Origin: Periconia sp. R9002
Lineage: Eukaryota > Ascomycota > Dothideomycetes > Pleosporales > Periconiaceae
Length of the DNA stretch: 64,000 nt
Reading direction: 5' to 3'
NCBI GenBank assembly: GCA_023627715.1
Contig: JAMAHW010000019.1
Coordinates: 231,994 to 295,993, forward strand
Part shown: positions 57,344 through 64,000 of the stretch, in pieces
Layout: each line of letters begins with the position of its first letter
How positions within the stretch are numbered: the first letter of the stretch is position 1
Program-made: the position numbers and the translations under genes
Notes under the pieces: model-generated
Told to the model about the DNA's origin: nothing
Database searches by the model: none
Seen by the model: only the letters and a program-made list of their open reading frames with translations

Positions 57344-60197
57344 ATGTCGGAATCGCCAGACGAAACCTTTTTCAACGACCTATCGCAGCAGGTGGAAACG
57401 GGTGAACAGAGGCAATCGCCCACCAGTGCGAACGGACAGTCCATCCAAGGCGATGATGCCTCCAGCAAAACCAAACGAATCGCTTGCGTCGTATGCAGGA
57501 AACGAAAGCTACGCTGCGATGGCGCGCGGCCCGCATGCGGGACATGCAAAAGGCTCTCCCACGATTGCGCATACGACGAGAAGAGAAAGAAGAGTGGGCC
57601 AAAGAGGGGCTATGTCAAGCTTCTCGAAGCGCGACTGCGTGCGTCATGGCCCGGTAGCTTCTACATGTAGACTCTTTGTCGCTGATTGTACGTGCAGAGC
57701 AAGTTGAGACGCTCCTGAAGAACCAAGATACCAACGATCAGAATAACGACGCCGCCCGGCAGGACTCAACGTCAGCCTATGTCGCGAGCACCCTCCAAAA
57801 CCCTCTCCCCAACGCCAATGATTTCCTCGGGGCTACAGACAGGCCTCCCGTTCCACAACCTGGCCCTGATGGCCTCTCGAACAACCCTGCAGGAGCTACA
57901 GAGGGTGATTTCCCTTGGGAGATGATAGGCTTGGGGCTGGATGAACCTCTCCCTCCCCAGGATGTTATGGACGAGCTGTAAGTATTGACCATATATCATG
58001 TATCTGTAGTGCCGGTGTTGACAATGGTAGGTATAACATATACTTCACCAAAGTCCATCCCTCGTTTCCCATTATACATAAACCGCGATTTATGGCCGCT
58101 ATGAACCTCGCTCCTCACTTGCGGCCGCCAGTGTGCCTGCGATATATCATGTGGACTTTGGCTGCATCCATCACCGACAAATACGATGCACTTCAAGAGC
58201 ATTTCTACCAGCGCGCAAGAAAATATGCACAGTCAGATGAACTGAAAGGTCACGGCGAATCAACAATAACATTAGCCCATTGCCAAATGTGGATCCTGAC
58301 ATCGGCATATGAGTTTAGACTGATGTACTTTCCGAGAGCATGGCTGTCGTCCGGCCGAGCAAGTCGGCTTGCCCAGATGATGCAGCTTCACCGCTTAGAC
58401 GGCGCGGGCTTGGATGTGAAGCAGTGTCTGCCACCGCCCAAGGACTGGACTGAGCGCGAGGAGAGAAGAAGGACATTTTGGATGGCCTTCTGCGTTGACC
58501 GATATGCTAGCATCGGAACCGGTTGGCCTATGACTATTGACGAGCGAGATGTGAGATTCGATCTATGCACCCAACGTAAACATTCCCCTTACTAACCCTC
58601 TTCATCAGATTATGACAAACATGCCAGCCAGTGATGTAGCTTTTGAAAAGAGCAAACCCATGCCCACTAGCTCACTAGAACAAGCCATGACTCCAAGTGG
58701 TGTGAGCAACCTACAATCGTTCGGCGGGATCGTACTGACAGCAGCCCTCTTTGGTCGGAACCTTCTTCATCTTCATCGGCCGGGATCTGATGACCGTGCC
58801 GATGATCTCAACGGCGAATTCTGGACGCGACATCGCAACATTGAAAACATCTTGTTGCAGACCTCACTGGGAATGCCTGACCATATGAGGATACCCGGCG
58901 GACTCCAAGAACCAAACGCAGTTTTCACTAACATGAGCCTTCATACCTCCGCCATCTGTCTGCATCAAGCTGCTATTTTCAAGGCTGATAAACACCGCCT
59001 GCCAACGCATATCAGCAACGAGAGTAAAATCCGCTGCGTAACAGCGGGGGTTGAGATCGCCTCTTTGATGAGAATGATTAGCCATATGGACTTGGCGGCT
59101 GTAAGCTGCACTTTCGATTTTGCTTCCACTTGCGGTGCTAATATCACTAGATGAATCCCTTCATATCCTTCTGTGTCTATGTCGCAGCGCGCGTATTTGT
59201 CCAATACTTGAAAACCCGGCCTAAAGACCAACAAATGGGCTCCTCACTCCAATTTCTCCTCCAGGCCATGCAAGCTCTGCGTCGTAAAAATCCTCTCACT
59301 GAATCTTTCCTCGTGCAACTTGATCTCGATCTCGAAGGCGCTGGTATTCCCGGCCTCCAGCAGAAACCCTATCTACCCCCCGATCCACAGGTAAGCCCAT
59401 GCCATAAACTATGTTTCTTTGGAATATCAAACTGATTCAAGCTTGTCTCTTTGCAGAAAGCTGCTGTTCCCGTAAACACCGACCCTGTCTCTTGTTCTCC
59501 ACTTTACGAAATACGCGAGAGCCAACAGGCCACCGCCCCCATGAACCAGTTCCAGCATACTGACACGCTGAGAACCCCACAAAACCAACCCTTTAGATCT
59601 CCTTATCACCCCGAGAGTTTGACAAACATAAACTTTGGTGGAGGCACGAACAGGCCTGGACCTGGGGCTTCGCTTTCCAGTGGAAGCAATGCATTCGGCC
59701 TGGAAAGCAGCGAGATGGATGTATCACCGGATGGAAATGGAGATAGCCCAGGGACGTCGAATTCACGATCCGTCTCGCAATCAGGAGGAGGATCCGTATC
59801 GCAGTCGTCATACTCGCCCGGTCAGCACACAGAGCAAATACCGTACCGTCCTTCTCCAGGCATGACCCACCAAATCCCCCTCATATCTCAGCAGCAACCG
59901 ACTCAATCGCCACCTTCTACCACGGGCGCGAACATTCCCAACGCTTTCTTCGACGCCGACGACATGTTCGGTGGCACGTACCCTATGGCACAAGGCAACA
60001 TTGACGGCAATAGCGGCTTCCACGCCGGATTCATGAATGGCAACGATTGGGATTTGACGGGGACTCTGGGGGTCGGAGGTCAGGGGACGGACATGGCTGC
60101 CATGAGCGAGGGCACTTGGAATCAAATGCTGGACAGCATCAACATGACATGGGATGGGATGAACGGGACAGCAGGGGCGGAGCACGCGAGTGGATGA
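57344..60197 (+). CDS. Zn2Cys6 transcription factor with fungal_trans domain
   Basis: Six exons: 57344-57638, 57698-57977, 58031-58550, 58609-59100, 59151-59390, 59457-60197; 855 residues. Zinc cluster CVVCRKRKLRCDGARPACGT (about 49-68), completed by CKRLSHDC. It is followed by the linker KKSGPKRGYVKLLEARL and a short coiled coil EQVETLLKNQ. The regulatory fungal_trans domain spans exons 3-5, with LYNIYFTKVHPSFPIIHKPR, MWILTSAYEFRLMYFPRAWL and RRRTFWMAFCVDRYASIGTG. The C-terminus is Gln/Ser/Gly/Asn-rich. The KSGPKRGYVKLLEARL linker is a recognisable fungal class, but I will not assign an orthologue. The gene has a usual layout for a nutrient or development regulator. All junctions keep phase. 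Confidence 0.9.
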
Positions 60198-62701
60198 GGA
60201 TGACAGTACGCTGTATGCACCCGCTGAAAGAGAAAGACTCTTGTGAGACGCGCGCGTCGATAAGGAGGTTGGCCAGGGATACCCACTTTCTTTTCTTTTT
60301 TCGTATCGTGTTCCTTCTCATGGAAGCTTCGTTATCCAAGTCGATCGGATCGTGCACTCACTCGCCGGACGTTCGGAGGAGGACCACCATAATGTACATA
60401 GACTGAACATGGACATGTTCGTTGGCTTTTCATTTTCCGGTAGCGACTGGAGTTTGGAGAGGTCTCCACTCACGCCACTCTTGCAATGAAACGGCATAAT
60501 CAAAGCACGTACATACTCCTGCTGTGAAGAAGACGCTTATAAAGGCAGAGCCAACTAAACTTTGCGATGGGCTGGAGAATTCCACTTCATGTTCGGCCGG
60601 TGTACATCGACTGTGGACTTCTGAGATACTCAGGAAGGAAAGAGGGGTGCCAGACCTCGGCGGTCCGTTTCGCGTTCAACGACAACAGGGCTGATTGTGC
60701 ATACCCAATCAGCCCATTTTGCATGCCTAAATCCGAAGGTAGGTAGCATGACCTAAGACACCACCACCGCAGTTCCAACGACGAGAAAATTTCAGATCAG
60801 TCTACAAGCCTGTTTCGACTCGGCTTTCAATTAGATACAAGCTCCCTAGGGAGAGGTTCTGCCTCAGTATCGCCAGCCCATGGACACCAATCAAAGCGGC
60901 CGTTCGTACTTGGTTGTTTCAATATACCACTGATCATACAGAAGCACCGCAGGTATCATGAGACATATGAGCAAGATCATGATACATTATTTTGCTGTTC
61001 AACTGTTGAGAGGGTTCTACCTATACAAAAAGAAAGACCTGGAATTAACTGACAAGAAAGGCAGATCTCCTTAGATACCAGCATATCCGAAGTCAATGTT
61101 AAGGACGGTATATAAGACTGGCTGTAATAGTCTTCGGAGAGTGGACTAGCCCTATCTATATACCGTGGCGACTATTTTACATGATGGGCATTCCTAAGCA
61201 AACTCAGAAAGCTCTTCACGATCCACGATAATATCCCAATCTTATCTATCTCTCCCCCGGGCGCCAAAAGCAGGCAGCAGCGGGCCTGGATTGATGGACG
61301 AACCACGAATAGCTTCATCCTCAGACGTATAAGGATCGGGGCACCGACACCCTTCGTTGTTGGCCATTTGGAGTGGTATCGTTCGCGTGGTGGCGGCAGA
61401 CGGTGGAGCGTACGTCGTTCGGCTTGTGATGGATCGTCGAACTCGGAGAGGTGGTAGTGAGTTCGTTCGAGGAACCCGCGTGACGATGATGTGTCTTGGG
61501 ACGTAGATTTGAAAGTCGATACGCACGTTCATGCGGAAGGTGATGGGGAACCTCGACAACAAGATGCTGAGGAACGACATGGATGAGGAGAAGGGTGGTA
61601 TGTTCGTGTATGTGCGGTTGTGGGTGGGTGGGTGAGAAGGGTAGCTGGAGTCTTTGTCGCAGGTTCTCCAACAGAATCTCGACTCGACGGAACAACCACA
61701 TTATATATTGGGTTTTCGCAAGTACTGAATAATGAGAGGGCAGGAGTTGCAAAACCGCACAAGGTCCATGAAATGTATCTCGCGGATCATCATGAAGGTA
61801 ACCCAGGTCATACTGATGTGCATGCGAAAATTGATTGAGTAGGGTGGTTACGAGGATGGAGAGGGACAATGCATGGCGCAAGACGTGTATGTAGGGATGA
61901 GATGCAACTTTTGTTTTTTTATGGTATGGGATGAATACATGTAATTATCACCCAGGCACGCCAGAGTTGATACATCCCGCACTCACAAAAGCAAGGTACC
62001 TTGTACATCTTAATAAAGAAATCCCTAAGTAGAATTACTATAAGAGAAACGATAAAACTATTATACAGAAACAGACTCCTGATATCCTACTTACTTCCAT
62101 AAGAACTGTGATCTTAGGAAGAAAAAGTCCTCAAGGCGTTGTATGCGGAATGGGAAGTGTTGTGAGTGCGGGCTACTTTAACACCTAGGCTATCTACGCC
62201 TACCAGACAAGAAAACGACCACCTCTTTTAGCTATCATTGGCGAGGGTGGTTCGCGGCCCAACCTGCTGTTGACCCGTTGGGGATGGTGTGAAAACTGCG
62301 TCGATGAGACACCGCTAGGCAGCAATCTGCAAGTTCCTGTACAGACGCCATGTCACCGCCGTGGATCAAGCCAACGAGTATATGCGGGGGCTGAAGCGCG
62401 AAAAAATCAAGGAATATGGGCAGGCAGCGAGTGACCGACACGAACGAGTCTAGACCCAGCAATGACGCCGGAGGTTGCTCTTACAATACGAAGGAATTCG
62501 GGGGCTTGGTCTAGAGCCGCGATCGGAAGGTGTTAGCAGCAAACCATGCCGAACGAATGTTCCATGACTGTGAGAAAGAGGTGCTGGCGGCAGACCATGC
62601 CGGTCGATGGATCGGTAAGGGATGTAGTGCAACAAGACAATCTTCCTCACCACAACGCGAACGTGAGTCCACATGAATGGTAATGAAAATAGTGAAGTAT
62701 T
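60198..62701. other. Gene-poor interval
   Basis: About 2.5 kb. A minus-strand 186-codon frame with a signal-like start is listed separately with low confidence. An AT-rich stretch (about 61,990-62,110) and an AGGTAGGT-type motif (60736-60746) are present. No tRNA was found. Confidence 0.4.
61321..61881 (-). CDS. Possible small secreted protein, unrecognised
   Basis: A 186-codon frame starting MRHALSLSILVTTLLNQFSH, whose first 21 residues look like a signal peptide (cleavage after SHA). The rest is His/Pro/Thr/Arg-rich without domain or Cys pattern, and two other frames over the same stretch are also open. I see no second line of evidence; it could be a chance frame or part of a spliced small secreted protein. 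Confidence 0.2.
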   Translation of the reverse strand: MRHALSLSILVTTLLNQFSHAHQYDLGYLHDDPRDTFHGPCAVLQLLPSHYSVLAKTQYIMWLFRRVEILLENLRQRLQLPFSPTHPQPHIHEHTTLLLIHVVPQHLVVEVPHHLPHERAYRLSNLRPKTHHRHAGSSNELTTTSPSSTIHHKPNDVRSTVCRHHANDTTPNGQQRRVSVPRSLYV

Positions 62702-62884
62702 TGCGTCTCTTTCCAGTAGTGCAGCGGAAAGGACACTGTGTCCTAGGGTTTGAGCAAGCCCAGTGACCATAGGACTAGTTCCAAAAAGAAGGATAATAGA
62801 AAATGTCACCGTAGTGACGTTTTAGCTATTAAACTAAAAAGAACAGATACTACACTTGATCTAAGCCAAAAGGCAAAGAGAGCT
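62702..62884 (-). ncRNA. U2: U2 spliceosomal snRNA
   Basis: The minus strand from about 62884 to 62702 reads as a full-length U2 snRNA of about 183 nt. Features in order: a 5' stem with TTTTGGC loop followed by TTAGATCAAG; the invariant branch-point pairing segment GTGTAGTATCTGTTCTT (62841-62857); stem IIa (TTTTAG/CTAAAA around TTTAATAG); stem IIb (GTCAC-TACG-GTGAC, 62800-62813); an Sm-type site CTTTTTGG (62781-62788); stem III with GTCCTA/TAGGAC arms and the CTTGCTC loop; and a terminal stem IV (CTTTCC/GGAAAG) with loop GCTGCACTACT. This is the classic U2 order, with sequence differences in the helices that keep pairing. U2 snRNP binds the intron branch site. Exact ends are approximate by one to three bases. 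Confidence 0.95.
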
Positions 62885-62927
62885 AAGGAGAAAAAGAAGA
62901 GGAGGAGGTGGTCGAAGGGGAGAAGGG

Positions 62928-62935
62928 TTTATATA
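62928..62935 (-). promoter_or_regulatory. Candidate TATA box of the U2 gene
   Basis: The minus strand carries TATATAAA (plus-strand TTTATATA). It lies about 44-51 bp upstream of the inferred 5' end, slightly further than a normal RNA polymerase II TATA box, so the transcript start may be a few bases further out. Confidence 0.5.
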
Positions 62936-63291
62936 GATGATGGAAGAAAGCTAGTGACTAATCGACGCTAACCGGCCCGCAATTCCTCCGATTGGCCAGT
63001 CTTGACGCACAGACTCGAGCGCGAGCTACCCTGTCCGGCAAAGAAGGCATCTGATTGGTCGGCACTGACAGACACTGGGAAGGTGAAGGCAAATTTTTAT
63101 CGTCGTCGCGGAGGGAGGATGAGCGGGCATTGTGGTATTTTCAAGGCGCCAGAAGGCATCTACATACATGCATAAGCTGCTTGTTGGATCTGGCGTCTCT
63201 TGTCGCTACAATCACCGATAGATACACGCTCATTCCAACTCGATTACTGGTGAGGTCAATCCATACATACGAGGAGAGGGCTCAAGAGGGC
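62936..63291. other. Gap between U2 and GH105
   Basis: 356 bp upstream of U2 on the minus strand and downstream of the GH105 stop. It holds the upstream control region of U2 and the GH105 3' UTR. A ten-base direct repeat (GAGGGCTCAA) sits at its right edge, just beyond the stop codon. Confidence 0.4.
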
Positions 63292-64000
63292 TCAAGAGGA
63301 CGACTGCCCCAGTAATTCAACCTCTGTAGAAGCGTACATGAAGGGGCCAGCGCCTTTACCATCATTCTCCGACAGGGGCACCCCGATATAATACTATTGA
63401 TCTCATTATTAGCTTGATATCTTTCGTGATGCTGTGCGCGCAAACGTACCTCGTAAGACCCATTGCCTGACAGAGACCCCACTTCAACCGTACCTTCCCA
63501 AGACAACGTCCCGTTGGCCTCGTGCTTGACAAATCTGTTCAACATCAGATCATACGCCTTGAGCGCCGTCTCCTGGTACGACTTCGCCAACAAGCCAGTT
63601 CGGGCACCCTTCAGGAACGCGTATGTAAACATGGCCGTGGCGCTAGATTCGATGTAATTGCCCTCCATCGAAGGATACGGCTCGTCCATCACCAACCACC
63701 AACCACCCGACTCGTCTTGCGCCTTCTCCACCCCGTCCGCCACAGTCTCGAGATAGCCTAGTAGACGCGCGTAGCCGGGCAGCTCCTTCGGGTATACCTG
63801 CAAAACCTCGACCAAAGCCACGAAATACCATCCAAGAGCGCGATTCCAGACATGCGGGCAGGCCCCCGTTATCGGATCGGCCCAGACAGCCTTCTTGCTT
63901 TCGTCATAGCCGTGGACTAGCAAATTCGACGTGTGATTTCGTGTGTGCTCCTCGATGAGATCAAACTGCAGGAGGATATCATTCCAGGCAGTCACATTGG
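63292..64000 (-). CDS. GH105 unsaturated rhamnogalacturonyl hydrolase (partial, 5' end cut off)
   Basis: Partial gene running off the right edge. Exon 1 extends from before 64000 to 63450; intron 63394-63449 (56 nt); exon 2 is 63393-63292. Joining restores EYYIGVPLSENDGKGAGPFM, the family's usual C-terminal block. Upstream the frame reads AVWADPITGACPHVWNRALG, then WYFVALVEVLQV, and ESGGWWLVMDEPYPSMEG, then NYIESSATAMFTYAFLKGA, matching the (alpha/alpha)6-barrel GH105/GH88 group. These enzymes remove the unsaturated galacturonic acid left by rhamnogalacturonan lyases, in pectin breakdown. The catalytic Asp in the N-terminal half lies outside or near the edge of this window. The first codon in view is not the start. 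Confidence 0.9.

Noticed and set aside
61454..61472. GTTCGTTCGAGGAAC hairpin resembling a tRNA B box
   Set aside because: No cloverleaf can be built on either strand and no 5' A box is present.
62450..62809. Minus-strand open frame of 119 codons
   Set aside because: It runs into the U2 snRNA gene, and its residues have no protein character.
1..64000. Mobile elements, including LTR, TIR and non-LTR types, and CRISPR arrays
   Set aside because: No reverse transcriptase, transposase or integrase motifs and no long terminal or inverted repeats were seen; CRISPR arrays are not expected in a eukaryote and none is present.
1..64000. A secondary-metabolite or degradative gene cluster around the phenol hydroxylase, RTA1-like and Zn2Cys6 genes
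   Set aside because: No polyketide synthase, nonribosomal peptide synthetase, terpene synthase or ring-cleavage dioxygenase is nearby; the neighbours are housekeeping genes.

Overview
The window is nuclear DNA of a filamentous ascomycete (Pezizomycotina; a dothideomycete is my best guess, but I cannot prove the class). The signs are short GT-AG introns, mostly 50-110 nt with GTATGT/GTAAGT-type donors and YAG acceptors, and Pezizomycotina-type families: Zn2Cys6 regulators, RTA1-like membrane proteins, a paxillin-type LIM protein, an HEI10-type RING protein, phenol hydroxylase and GH105. I rebuilt 24 genes across their introns by matching reading phase at each junction, plus single-exon genes and one structural RNA. 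I saw no rRNA, credible tRNA, transposon or virus-like sequence.

Layout. 0.2-16 kb: APQ12, a secreted Cys-rich protein, a short-chain dehydrogenase, RPL26 divergent from a large AT-hook/zinc-finger protein, OST4 divergent from TMA46, a phenol hydroxylase and RAD10. RAD10 is divergent from MED19 (16.4-17.6 kb). 17.6-31.5 kb is gene-poor; its only well-supported genes are two two-finger C2H2 proteins (about 21.3 and 27.8 kb), each flanked by kilobases without convincing coding sequence. 31.5-40.7 kb: HEI10, a cupin/JmjC protein divergent from prefoldin subunit 5, the LIM protein, and a Zn2Cys6 regulator. 40.7-43.4 kb is empty. 43.4-56.5 kb is dense: an RTA1 transporter-like protein, a G-patch protein divergent from an ENV9-like dehydrogenase, mitochondrial prolyl-tRNA synthetase divergent from mitoribosomal uL10m, a HIT hydrolase, a B-type cyclin, and mitoribosomal uL2m. 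57.3-60.2 kb is a six-exon Zn2Cys6 regulator. A U2 spliceosomal RNA gene lies at about 62.7-62.9 kb, and a GH105 glycosidase runs off the right edge.

How the genes relate. This is mostly housekeeping sequence with many divergent pairs and no metabolic gene cluster. Three nuclear genes for mitochondrial translation (ProRS, uL10m, uL2m) lie within about 10 kb, two sharing a 286-bp promoter. Protein synthesis and sorting (RPL26, TMA46, OST4), transcription (MED19, AT-hook protein, four regulators), splicing (U2), DNA repair and meiosis (RAD10, HEI10) and the cell cycle (cyclin B) are represented. I found no previously undescribed multi-gene system. The most notable items are the complete U2 gene, the gene-poor interval with its paired C2H2 regulators, a 19-nt micro-exon in RPL26, and repeated short-motif architecture in the LIM protein.
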